Source: Brachycybe producta
Taxonomy: Eukaryota; Arthropoda; Diplopoda; Playtdesmida; Andrognathidae
Reading direction: 5' to 3'
DNA: 64,000 nucleotides
Assembly: GCA_036925085.1 (NCBI GenBank)
Contig: JAUPFP010000100.1
Span: 186,001 to 250,000, forward strand
The translations under genes and the position numbers were made by a program. The notes under the pieces were generated by a model. The model was not told where the DNA came from, searched no databases, and worked only from the letters and a program-made list of their open reading frames with translations. This document shows positions 19,761 to 30,544 of this stretch, in pieces. Every line of letters starts with the position of its first letter. Position 1 is the stretch's first letter.

Positions 19761-20682
19761 CGTTGTAATCTAAAATTCGTTTAAATGTTGTATTTATATA
19801 TGAGCGCGCCCTCTTTTATGAAAAGCAGTCAAAATTGGGGCACATCTTGTGTCGTCATTCTGGGCAGCGTCTTTCAAGCCGGAAAACTCCACCCCATTTC
19901 TCTCGACCAATAAGGTATTGTGCACGTTTATTTCTTTCTCACGGGTGCTCCAATTGTACGAAGCCCCGTAAAGGATATACACAATTAAATAAAGTTAAAA
20001 AAAAAGATATGGCCACAGGAGATATGGCACCACTTATTGCGCCAAAAAGATACAGCCACACTTAATCAATTTAATCAATTATTATTGAGCGTGTGTGCAC
20101 AATATTATTGAGCGCGTACGCAATATTATTGAACGTAAATTATTGTGCGTAATGTCCCAAACGGGCTTCCATATATTCACGTGTAATGACTAATTTATGC
20201 ATCGATATGAGTCGTAGAAGTTGTTCGATTTCGATACGTATCGACCGTTTCTAGAATAACAGATGTTCGGTGACTTTTGTGTTCGGCGGTTGGTTTTTGT
20301 CTTTTTCCATTTGACATTGATTGCATTTTTTTTATTAGCTGATTTAAGGTAACATTTTGTTAATTACACTTATTTATTCTGTATTCTATTACTATTATAA
20401 ATTAATGGCCGCAATTGACGATGAAACAGAATTTTACCGGCAACACCATGGTGTGTCGGCGTTCACGTGTTCACCGCGTGAAGAGAAGAGAAATCCCACG
20501 TTTTGTAACTGAAAAAGGGGCGACGAAAAGGGGGAGCGAGCGCTAGCTTATACGAAATTCTTTCCGTTGAGAGAGACTCGTAACCTTTTACGAGCTCGTA
20601 CAGTTCCTTTACATTATTTGCGCGTTATGTAAGCAGATCCGCGCAGCCTAACCTTAAAGATTAAAGACTCCGAATTATAAAG

Positions 20683-20915
20683 GTCGATTCACGTTCATTA
20701 TACGGTACGTACCGTCACCGTTTCGTCGGCCATGAATGGCTGTAACGGTCACACTAATGTTACTCGTCATCCGGCACGTCCAAACATTCTTTTCAAAGAA
20801 TGTCCACCGTCATGTCAAGTTGACGTTCCGTGATATTACCGGTAAACGTGAATGACGTCACTCTGACCGGGTTCCGTTCCGTATAATGTGAATCAACGTC
20901 ATATTACGGTATCGT
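20683..20915. mobile_element. Terminal-inverted-repeat MITE
   Basis: The left end contains GTCGATTCACGTTCATTATA and the right end TATAATGTGAATCAACG, near-perfect complements. The interior is rich in paired ACGGT, CCGTCA and ACCGGT blocks that fold on themselves. It is about 230 bp with no open frame. The surrounding 19760-21416 otherwise holds only short AT-rich repeats (TATTATTGAGCGTG-type, 20080-20140) and a purine-rich stretch near 20510. Confidence 0.6.
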
Positions 20916-21034
20916 TGTCTTAGGAAACCCTCAAAGAAAACTCTTTCCAGTTTAATAAATCCAGGGATTTTGACGATGAGAATTTTTTTTTATATGATCT
21001 ACGAACAATGTTTTTTTTGAATGCTTAATTGTTG

Positions 21035-21310
21035 TTCAAAATGAAGAGAAGTGTTTTAAAAACTAGAAGGGTAACTCAATCATTTGAAGGTATATTTTCA
21101 TGTTGTTGATATCTTTCAAAATAAACTTTCTATAGATAAAAATTAAAAAATATCGCCTGTTTAAAGTTGTATCTTTTTTGAATTTACATAGAAAGTTTAT
21201 TTTGAAAGATAACCAACAAGAAAATGCAGTAAAGTTTTTAAAACACTTTCTAGTTTCTATTAATTTTGCTTTTCTGACAGACAGAGAACGTGTTAGAAAA
21301 TCAGCTGTTC
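21035..21310. mobile_element. Foldback family A copy
   Basis: Directly upstream of the decarboxylase gene. AAACTAGAAGGGTAACTCAA, TATCTTTCAAAATAAACTTT and the mirrored AAAGTTTATTTTGAAAGATA are present. Confidence 0.75.
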
Positions 21311-21416
21311 TTCTTCAATCTTGAAATATTTAGAGAGAAAAAGGGGGTGGGGAGGGGGTATTTTAAGAGGTTATTTATTTTTTACTAATTTCTGTGGTGT
21401 TTTTTTTTTGTTTCAG

Positions 21417-24400
21417 ATGAAAAATCACATTCATTCGATCGGAAAGGCTCGTTTTTTTTTGTTATCTTATTTGTTTTGTGTTTATTTTTTTTTTTTAATT
21501 ATTAATGTTATCATGGTAACAAATATGTTTTCTGTTTGTCGTTATGAATAGGTTGTTTCTAAGCAACTGTTTGGACCGACTTTCTTCTCTCGACAATGGT
21601 TAACAAACGAAAAAACTACTTCAACTACTTTTATACAAACACGATCGGCTTCTTCGTCCAATGTTTCAACTCCGGAACTGGCGGAATTGGTACAAGAGTA
21701 ATTTTTGTTATAATTTTTATGTTTTTACGATGATCCCACGAAACCCCTTGTTTGTGTTTTTTTTTTCGTTTCAATCTCGTTTCTTTTATTTTGTCCGATC
21801 GATTTTTGTTTCCCTCCTCCTTCCCCGGATTTTTTGTTTTTAAAGGCGAGTCATGAAGAGGTACGGCCGCACTTTTTCTCCTCCTTCTGATCGAGTAACG
21901 AACGATCACCTCTTTTTTTATTTTTCATTCCTCTCTTTTTTATATAATATTTTTAACGTTTCTCTAACCAAAAAAAAAAACGTCTCGACGTTCGTTCTCA
22001 TCTACTCTCCTCGTAGCAAGTGGTCGCTCAACAGAGAATTAATAAAGAAGCCGGACATTTGACCGAATTGGTCAGAGATTTCTTGGAACCGGACAAATTC
22101 TATCGAGCCATTCGTGGGATCGGAATCGACTTCTTTTGTGGAGTTCCGGATTCTCTTCTTAAAGGTGCTATTCGTTTATCGTGAACTTTTCACGTAATCT
22201 TTCGAGTGGTTTTTTCCTTCTTCTTGCGATAAGAAAAACAGGAATCAATTGATCGTTAAACAAACTTTCGATATTTTTTATTTACTGTGCTATTTGGTAG
22301 AATACAGTTTATGATAACGAACTGATATGCAGAGTATCTGTAACAACTTATTATTCTCAAGACGTGCTTTTAAGTGAGCCGATTAGTTAATGGTTGATAT
22401 TTAAACCTTTTTTTTCATATTTGAATCAATCAAATGTTTTGGTTGAATTAAGTATCGAATGTTTGCACAAAGTTTAGTGTCAAAAGTTAAAAAAAGCAAA
22501 ATTGAAGGAAATTAATTAGCTTTATTTACAAAGCGATTTTGACTTTAAAGTTTAAAAAAATGTAGTACAGTTAGTGTCCCGATTAATTATCCGAACTAAT
22601 GGGGACCAAGAACAGCTCAGATGCGGTCAAACGCGATTATCTTTCTCATTCTTGTTATAAAGGACAATTCTTATTGTGCGGAAAGAAAAAGAATATGCAA
22701 TTATGAAGCGGAGTTTTACAGGATGTTTGGGATTTTTCAGATTTCTGCGCGTATGTTTCCAGCCATGTTCCGGCTAATCTTCATTACATTGCAGCAAATG
22801 AAGGCAACGCAATCGCATTGGCTTCGGGATATCATTTAGCAACAGGAAAAAGTGCTCTCGTCTATCTTCAGGTGGATTTTATTTGCAACTTATGAGATTT
22901 GATGAGTTAACTGTTTATCATTTATGGCTAGAATTCCGGATTGGGGAACACGGTGAATCCGCTGATGTCATTAGCTGCTCCAGGCGTTTACAGCATTCCA
23001 ATGTTGTTGATGATTGGGTGGAGAGGAGAACCTGGAAAGAGAGATGAACCGCAGCACCAGATTCAGGGACAAGCGACTCCGGGACTATTAGGTATGAAAA
23101 AGGACGACAAAATCTGGATTCGGAATTTTAAAAAAGTTATATTTCTGTACGTTAGCTGCACTTGGGATTCCATTCCAACCGTTGCCTGACTATCAGGAAG
23201 GGGCCGAGCAGGTTGGTTACTTATTAAAGATCAATAGAATCTTGAATTTCGTTGATCCTTTTCTTTTTATGTTTTATTCAGGCTTTGCAAACTGCTCGTC
23301 AGCACATGGAAAGTAGCCGTGGTCCTTATGCTCTTCTCGTCAAACGGCAAACGTTTCTACCGTATAAGTTGAATAGGAGTTCCGAATATGTGTTAGCAAA
23401 ATGTTTTTATAATTTTTGACAGGGTTTTTAAGCAGTTCAACCTAAACAGGTTTTTAAAAGCAACTTAAGACGTTTTAAGGAGAAATTGAAAGTTTGTTAG
23501 AAACTAGAAGGGGTACTGAATCTCTTGATAGTATTTCATGCTTATCTCTTTGAAAATAACCTTTTTATATAAAAAACAACGATAAAATCATTTATATAAA
23601 GCATATAAGCATAAAAAGCTTATTTTATAAGATATAAACATGAAAATACCCTTAAATGATTGAGCTACCCTTCTATTTTTCTAAAACGCATTCAGGTTTG
23701 TGTTTATTTGACACCTGTAAGAATAATCGGAGTTCAAGACTCATTTACATTTCAAAACCATCTTAAGGATTGTAGCATTTAGAAATAATTGGCGCATTAA
23801 GTATGTTTCGTAATTTATAAATCATTGTTTAAATTTTAGGTTTCCGTTAAACCGAGAAGCAGCTTTGAAGATTATAGTCGACAATCTACATGATAGAGAT
23901 GTAGTCGTTGGAACAACTGGAATGTTGTCGCGAGAACTCTTTGAGTACAGGTGAGAATTAATTCCAGTACTTTATAAAGTGAAATTCTCTCGTGACTGAA
24001 TGGTGTTCGTAAGTTAGGGTCGCCAAAGGTCACGGTCACGAGAAAGATTTCTTGACTGTCGGTTCGATGGGACACGCATCTGCAATCGCTCTTGGGATCA
24101 GTTTGTTTAAGCCACAGAGACAAGTCTTCTGTTTGGATGGAGACGGAGCCGTGATCATGCATATGGGAACGATGGCGACCATCGGTCAAAACGCTCCTCT
24201 GAACTTTAAACACATCGTCATTAACAACGGTACACACGATTCTGTAGGTGGCCAACCTACGGACGCCGGTAACCATGACGGATTCTCATTTACCAAGATA
24301 GCATTGGGTTGTGGTTACAAAGCGGTCAGTATTTGCCTTCGCCTGCCATCGATTCGAACCTTTTTTTTTTAACTTTTGTAGGTTCATTTTTTTGTTGTTC

Positions 24401-24587
24401 TTTGAAGGCATTTTCCGTAGATCAAGAGGATGATGTGATTGAAGCTGTTAAGGCTCTACGAGGCACCGAAGGACCGGTACTTTTAGAAATTAAAACTATG
24501 AAGGGCGGTCGAAAAGATCTGGGACGTCCAACGAGGAGTCCGATTGAAAACAAAGCTGATTTTATGCATTTTCTAGCCATTAATTGA
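21417..24587 (+). CDS. ppd: Phosphonopyruvate decarboxylase (ThDP-dependent), likely mitochondrial
   Basis: Decarboxylates 3-phosphonopyruvate to phosphonoacetaldehyde, the irreversible step that drives phosphonate (2-aminoethylphosphonate) synthesis after PEP mutase. Exons: 21552-21689 (or 21697), micro-exon 21846-21860 (or 21851-21860), 22017-22164, 22741-22871, 22932-23091, 23156-23211, 23282-23367, 23840-23950, 24018-24324, 24408-24587; about 443 residues plus an uncertain first exon starting at ATG 21417. The N-terminal part ([13 protein letters not shown]...) looks like a mitochondrial presequence. The pyrimidine domain has [10 protein letters not shown] and the cofactor Glu in [16 protein letters not shown]. 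The middle has [20 protein letters not shown], characteristic of this family. The pyrophosphate domain has [14 protein letters not shown], then GDG ([12 protein letters not shown]) and NN ([13 protein letters not shown]). A sulfopyruvate decarboxylase is the nearest alternative. No frame break is seen. UHRF1 starts 1.2 kb downstream on the same strand. Confidence 0.9.
23455..23790. mobile_element. Foldback family A copy
   Basis: Inside the decarboxylase intron 23368-23839. GAGAAATTGAAAGTTTGTTA, GAAACTAGAAGGGGTACTGA and the mirrored GATTGAGCTACCCTTCTATT are present. It fills most of the intron. Confidence 0.75.
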
Positions 24588-25793
24588 ACTTTTTTTTTTA
24601 CAACTAATGCGGCTGTTGTTCTTAAGCTTTTATGTCAAGAAATGAACTAAAGTACAAAAAATACAGAAGAGGCCAGTTTTTCATAATATTTTATTATTTT
24701 ATGTCATTTTAGGCAAATTTAGCTTTACATGTCTCATACGATCAAATAATTTAAATGGTCACAACAATATTTTTCTCATCTGTGTGTTAAATTAATTATG
24801 TATTTAAGTAATTAATAAGGTTTAATATGTATTTATTGAAATAAATTGTGAAGTTCGTAAGTCGAAATTGTATTTTTAACAATAAAAATTAAGATGGTTT
24901 ATGAAGATATGATTATCGGAGCAAAACTAAGAGAAACTGGAAAGTGTTTTCGAAACTAGAAGGGTAGCTCAATCAATTTCGGCAATTTTCGAAATAAACT
25001 TTGTATAGAAAAAAGTTAAAAAATATTGCTGGGTCAATATGAAAACTCTAAATTGATTCAGCAACCCTTCTAGTATCTAAAACACTTTCAAGTTTCGCTT
25101 CATTTTACACCTGAAAGACAGAATAATCGGAGTTCGTTCAGTGAGGCGTTTGGGGCATAACGAGCTAGCTTCAATAAAATGACGTCATGTACCTTATTTT
25201 ATTAACATAGCTGTACATGTGGGGGGGGGGAGGAATTAGGCTGTATCCATATATCCTGTATCCGTTTATTCTATAGTCATATATTTCACCTTGTGAACCC
25301 CAAATACTATTTGAACAAGGGTTCCATCATAAAAAATGCTACATGCAGTAGTGATAAAGAAGTATTATTAAATATCAGAACCTGAAAAGTTTCAAGATCA
25401 AAATATGTGACAAGTGTACACATCGTGTGGAACCGGCATAAAATTCTAACATTTCTGTCGATGAAAAAAACTTTATAGCCATCTTAGCCTCTAACAGACC
25501 ATGTCTATGATGTCATGATGTCTCCATACAGGTTTTTCAATATCATAGTGATCAGCACTGATCACAATAGCGCTTCATTCATTTTGTTTCAGAATAGGAA
25601 TGGAGGGGGTGTGGTTAGAGGCTAAACGGGTGATTAAAAAAGAGAAACACCCACAAAGAAGTTCCCGCCAAATTGTCCTCGTGTTTTCTTTCGGTCTTTT
25701 AATTTCTTATTGTGTTTGTCTGCGCTTTTCGTTTGACAAATCTTTTACAGTTTTTTTTAAGCTTTTTTAATCGGAAGTTTATTTTAATTCATT
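24588..25793. other. Intergenic, decarboxylase to UHRF1
   Basis: Contains a plausible polyadenylation signal (AATAAA near 24840), a copy of the foldback family A (24915-25150), and a pair of complementary GTTAGAGGCTA-type blocks (about 25484 and 25609). The last 150 bp before the UHRF1 ATG are its probable promoter/5' UTR. No gene is seen. Confidence 0.55.
24915..25150. mobile_element. Foldback family A copy
   Basis: Between the decarboxylase and UHRF1. CGAAACTAGAAGGGTAGCTC and the mirrored ATTCAGCAACCCTTCTAGTA, with GAAAGACAGAATAATCGGAG at the outer edge. Confidence 0.75.
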
Positions 25794-28700
25794 ATGTGGG
25801 TATCTGCGAAGTCAATCGATGGAAAGAAAACAGTAAGAATTAACGATGTGTCGCGAAGATGCGAAGTGTCCGAGTTTCGCAGGATGCTCGTCAATGACTT
25901 TGATGCACCTGCCGAAAGATTGGCACTTTTCTTCCGTGGAAAACAGGTAACGATACGGTTCAATACATGATATAGAACGACAATGATAAATGACAAGAGT
26001 TTCTTTCATTGATGTGGTTGTTTTTTTATTATTCACAACTGTTACAAGGTTCAGTTGTTTTTCAATGTCACGGTCGGGTTCCCATTCATACTAAGCAAAT
26101 AATGGGTGGCATAATAATCTGCGCCACCATATTGCGCGGCGATCGTAGCGCCACTTGTCACCGCTAACGAAGTAATTTGTTCGGTGATCAAGTGACGTCT
26201 ACGCGGGGAAAATGAAACCCGTATGACGTTTTCGCGGGGAAAATGAAACCTGTGTGACGTTTTTGCGGGGAAAATGAAACCCATGTGACGTTTTTGCGTG
26301 GAAAATGAAACCCGTGTGACGTTTTTGCGGGGAAAACGAAACCCATGTGACGTTTTTGCGGGGAAAACGAAACCCAGGTAACGTTTTTGTGGGGGAAAAC
26401 GAAACCCATGTGACGTTTTTGCGGGGAAAATGAAACCCGTGTGACGTTTTCGCGGGGAAAATGAAACTCACGTGACGTTTTCGCGGGAAGATAAACCGAA
26501 AAAATTGTTAAAAATGTTATGTTTCTAGTTTTATATGTGGTTTTTTTTTTTCGCTTCTACTTTTTAAAAGCTGGTTGACGATGTCACTCTGTTTCATTAT
26601 GGTATCAATGTAAATGATACCATCTTGGTTCAAGTATTGTTACCTGATGACGAGAAGCCAACAAAAGTAAACGGAGCAACCGAAGTGTCCGAAGACGCGG
26701 CTTCATCGAGTGATACCGAAAGTGTATCCAAAGAAAATTCATCCGACAAAGAGAATGACGAGGTTCTGAATTATCATAAGTTTCATAAACAATTACAAAG
26801 ATCTTTAAGGAAATAAAATAAATGTTTTTTTAAAATTCTTTTGTAGACGATCGTTGCTGGTTCAAAGATTGTAGATAATGGATTGTCTGTTGATCAGTCG
26901 AACTATTATAAGGTTTTCTTCCTCTTCGAAATGGAAATTACAAACGGTGCCTCGGACACTGATGAATGATTAAATCGGTTTTCATTCTAGGTTGGAGATC
27001 GAGTAGATATTTGGGATCCAGATTACGGTGGTTGGGTCGAAGCGACGGTACGCAAGATCACTCGTTCACGTCCTCTTTCGGACGGTCAAGAAGAAAACCT
27101 AGATCTCTTTGATGAACGTGGACATGTTAAACCTTATTCGGACGATGGTCACAATTACTACGTTTATCGCGACGGGTAATAAGCAACGATTATCGTCGAT
27201 TGTTTTTTTATAGCGTGTTATGATTCTCGACTAATTTTTTTTTTTCTACAAAGGTACGAAGATAAGGATATGGTTAAGGTCGTCTTTTACAAACTGCGTC
27301 CGAGGTCTCATTACAAACTGGCGATCGCTCACGTCAATATAGGTGATTTAGTTTTGGTCAATTTCAACATTGAGAAGGAAACGGCTGTCGGTCTTTGGTA
27401 CAATGCGGTGATAACGGCAAAGGACGATGCAAGAAGGAGCAAATCGTTAAATGCCGACATACACGTGTCGTTAGTAGCTCTTATCATTCTTTGATATCAT
27501 TTTTTGAGAGCGAGGGAAAAGAGGTTGTAACGTAAAATTTTGCTTTCAGTTTAGACGAGGTTCCGTTAGTTGGACGAAAGCTGGCTGTCGTCGATCAGAT
27601 CTATCGGCTCGTTCATCCGGTTCCTATCAACCGTAGAGATGATAACTATGACAAATGGATGAGAATGGAAGGTAATTTGGCTTTCGTCGGAAGTTTGTTT
27701 TTTGTCGACACGCACCCATCTAACACGAATGATCTTATTTACAGATCGTGCTAGACCTGCTTGCCTTCACTGCGGGGATTCTTTGACTATTAAATGTAAG
27801 ATCTGCAGTTGCTGCGTTTGCGGTGGGAAGGACGAACCAGACAAACAGCCTTTATGTGAAGAATGTGGTTGCTGCTATCATATCTGGTGTCTCAAACCTC
27901 CATTGGACGAAGTTCCAACAGACGATGAATGGTTAGACATTAGGCGTATTTTTTTTAGGAGTAGGTCATTCCAGTTAGTAACATTTCTTTTAATTAACGA
28001 TGGTAGGTATTGTCCAAATTGTAAGAATGACGAAACGGAGGTCGTACGCCGCGGCGAGAAGCTCAAAGAGAGCAAAAAGAAAGCAAAGATGCCGTCGATG
28101 GCTTCAACGTGCACTAGGGATTGGGGCAAAGTAAACTATTTGATTGTTTCTGATATTACTATCATATTACGATTAACTCTTTGTACCTTATTTAGGGTAT
28201 GGCTTGTGTTGGACGTACGAAACAGTGTACCATTGTTTCGTCAAATCATTTCGGTCCGATTCCTGGAATTGAAGTGGGGAGTTGTTGGAGGTATAGAATG
28301 CAAGCGGCTGAAGCTGGTGTTCATCGGCCAGTTGTTTCTGGAATACACGGTAGTGGATCTCACGGAGCGTATTCTATTGTTCTTTCTGGTGGTTACGAGG
28401 AAGATGAGGTTTGATTTTGAGGTTTTTAGTGGTTTATCGATAGAGTTTGTGATCTTTTTACGTTTTTTCTTCTTCTTATCTTAGGATAATGGGGAAGCGT
28501 TTACTTACACTGGGTCGGGCGGAAGAGATTTATCTGGGAACAAAAGAACCGCAAAGCAATCTAGCGACCAACTGTTAACACGAACGAATAAGTATTGGTT
28601 GTGTGTCGTGTGTTTGTTTTAATGAAGACTAAATGGAATGTTGCTGTACGTATTTCTTAGGGGTCTTGCACTGAACTGTGCAGCAACTTTTAATGACAAG

Positions 28701-30544
28701 AAAGGAGCAGTTGCTTCTAACTGGCGTCAAGGAAAACCAGTTCGCGTTATGCGTAGTGCATCTGGAAAGAAACATTCGATATATTGTCCAGACGAAGGAG
28801 TTCGTTACGATGGAATCTATAAGGTTCTAATATATTATGGGGATGTTTTAATTATAAATAGTAATATAGAACTGTCTAATTTGCTCTTTTGAAAGCATTT
28901 TTAAGAAGAGAAAAAAAAATGAAAATGTTTTAAAAACTAGAAGAGTGATGTTTTTTAACGTTTAAGTTTGAAGTGTAAATGTCTATTGAACTCTTTGGTT
29001 CACCGAATAATCAGAAAGCAAGAATAACGAGAGGCCACTTTTAAGAAACGTTTGAAAGTGTTTTAAAAACTAGAAAAGCAACGAAATCACGTTTTTGATT
29101 TTTGTTGGCTCTGAAAAAAGCTCCCCATTGGTGTGAAAATTTTAACATTTTGAAAATTTCAACTGGTAAAAAAAATAGAAGAAACGTGGCCCCCCGCCTA
29201 TTCACTATCATAGGCGGGTGGGACGTTTCTTCTATTTTTCACCTGTTGAAATTTTCACCCCAATGGAAATAAAGCTGATTTTCAAACACCCCAATAGTTT
29301 TTTTTCAGGAGCGAAATTAAGAGAAATTAGAAAGTGTTTTAAAAACAAGGCAGGTAGCTGAATCAGTTAAAGTATATTTTTATGCTGATAAGTTTCGAAA
29401 TAAATTTTTTATAGACAAAAATTAAATAATATCGTCTGCTTGAAGTTGGATCATTTTAAAACTCGCGTAAAAAGCTTATTTTGAAATATATCAACATGAA
29501 AATTCCTATTATGTGATTGAGCTACCCTTCTAGTTTCTAAAACATATTCAAGTTTCTTCTTCATTTTGTACCTGAAAGAGTGAATAATCAGAGTTTGTGA
29601 AGCGTTTACACTTAAAACCACCGTAAAGTTGGTTCGTTTTCAAACTAACATGAGGAGCGAAGAGTGCTGTCCTTCTAGATTCTAAAACACTTTCAATTTC
29701 TACTTAAATTTGTATATCCAGAGTTCTTATTCTATTATTTTCGTTCATTTGCATATTTTACAATAATTCTTTATAAAACTTATTTTACTCAGGTTACAAG
29801 ATATTGGCCTGAAAAGGGAAAATCAGGATTTATTGTTTGGCGTTTTGAATTTCGTCGTGATGATGAAAATCCAGCACCGTGGACGAAAGCTGGTAAAAGA
29901 CGTATCAAGGAGCTTGGATTGACTATACAGTATCCAGAGGGTTATCACGAAGCAAAACAGGCAGCAGAAAAGAATAATAAAGACGTCACTGTGCATAATG
30001 GCAAACGAAGCCACAGTTGTAAGTCTTGTCGTAATACCTTCTAGGCAATTCACTGTTCTTATTGCACTTACGTTATGCAATTGTTAGCCGAAGAAGAAGT
30101 AACGAGCGAACCGAAACGTACAAAATCGGCGAGTTATCGGCTTCCGTCCAACATCAAAGTTAAGATCGAAGAGGATGTCAAAAACGAACGTATTTGGAAC
30201 GAAGTTTTATTGAAAATTAGCGGTGGTCATCAGGTATTTATCGATGAAGTTAAAGAGCAGTTCGTTTGCATTTGTTGTCAGGATTTGGTACAAAAACCAG
30301 TCATGACTCCTTGCAAACATATTTTCTGCAAGGTAAGAGGTCTTTTAAGATTCCAACGTATGACGAATAATAACCCCATTTTATTGTGAATTCTTATAAA
30401 TAGGCTTGTTTGGACCGATCGTTCAAATTGGACATGCGTGTCTGTCCCACGTGTCGACACAGTCTCGAAGATGGAAATGCCGTAAAAGAAAACAAATCTC
30501 TGTCGGTAGTTCTTAATTTACTCTTTCCTGGTTATGACGGTTGA
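25794..30544 (+). CDS. UHRF1: UHRF1, E3 ubiquitin ligase and hemimethylated-DNA reader
   Basis: Nuclear protein that recognises hemimethylated CpG behind the replication fork and ubiquitinates histone H3 to recruit DNMT1. Exons: 25794-25946, 26571-26762, 26847-26912, 26991-27175, 27254-27469, 27550-27671, 27745-27931, 28007-28130, 28196-28408, 28485-28591, 28661-28823, 29793-30018, 30088-30332, 30404-30544; total 779 residues (human 793). Domains in order: ubiquitin-like ([13 protein letters not shown], about 1-76); tandem Tudor ([20 protein letters not shown], about 137-300); PHD finger (about 315-382, ending WYCPNC); SRA (about 415-630, with [66 protein letters not shown]); C3HC4 RING ([20 protein letters not shown], then VCPTC). 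The base-flipping Asn-Lys-Arg finger (GNKR) is intact. The domain set and catalytic cysteines look complete. AATAAA at 30746-30751 may be the polyadenylation signal. Confidence 0.97.
26192..26499. repeat. 31-bp minisatellite in UHRF1 intron 1 (ten units)
   Basis: Ten head-to-tail units of 31 bp (one is 32). The core reads GTGACGTTTTTGCGGGGAAA then ATGAAACCC(A/G)T. Units differ at a few positions (T/C before GCGGGG; ATG or ACG in the second half), and the last is truncated. Each unit contains a TGACGT half-site and a GAAAATGAAAC or GAAAACGAAAC element of the interferon-regulatory-factor type (GAAANNGAAA). Long open frames on the minus strand here arise only because 31 x 3 repeats avoid stops. 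Confidence 0.92.
28900..29740. mobile_element. Three or four clustered family A copies in a UHRF1 intron
   Basis: Within intron 28824-29792: partial copies at about 28910-29070, a full copy at 29310-29620 (AATTAGAAAGTGTTTTAAAA to TTTCTAAAACATATTCAAGT) and a fragment at 29660-29720. The separate hairpin 29150-29275 sits between them. The intron is almost wholly made of elements. Confidence 0.7.
29150..29275. repeat. Long near-perfect hairpin in a UHRF1 intron
   Basis: Within the 28824-29792 intron, AAATTTCAACTGGT, AAAATAGAAGAAACGT and CCCGCCTAT are followed after a 7-base loop by ATAGGCGGG, ACGTTTCTTCTATTTTT and ACCTGTTGAAATTT. The arms are about 55 bp with few mismatches. It is nested between copies of the foldback family A. 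No coding. Confidence 0.8.

Noticed and set aside
20405-20512. Short ATG frame (MAAIDDETEFYRQHHGVSAF...) upstream of the decarboxylase
   Set aside because: Only 35 codons, stops before any donor, and has no match to the decarboxylase N-terminus.
26051-26471. Three overlapping minus-strand open frames reading [15 protein letters not shown]-type repeats
   Set aside because: They are translations of the 31-bp minisatellite in different frames; a repeat unit without stops stays open by chance. They lie inside a UHRF1 intron.
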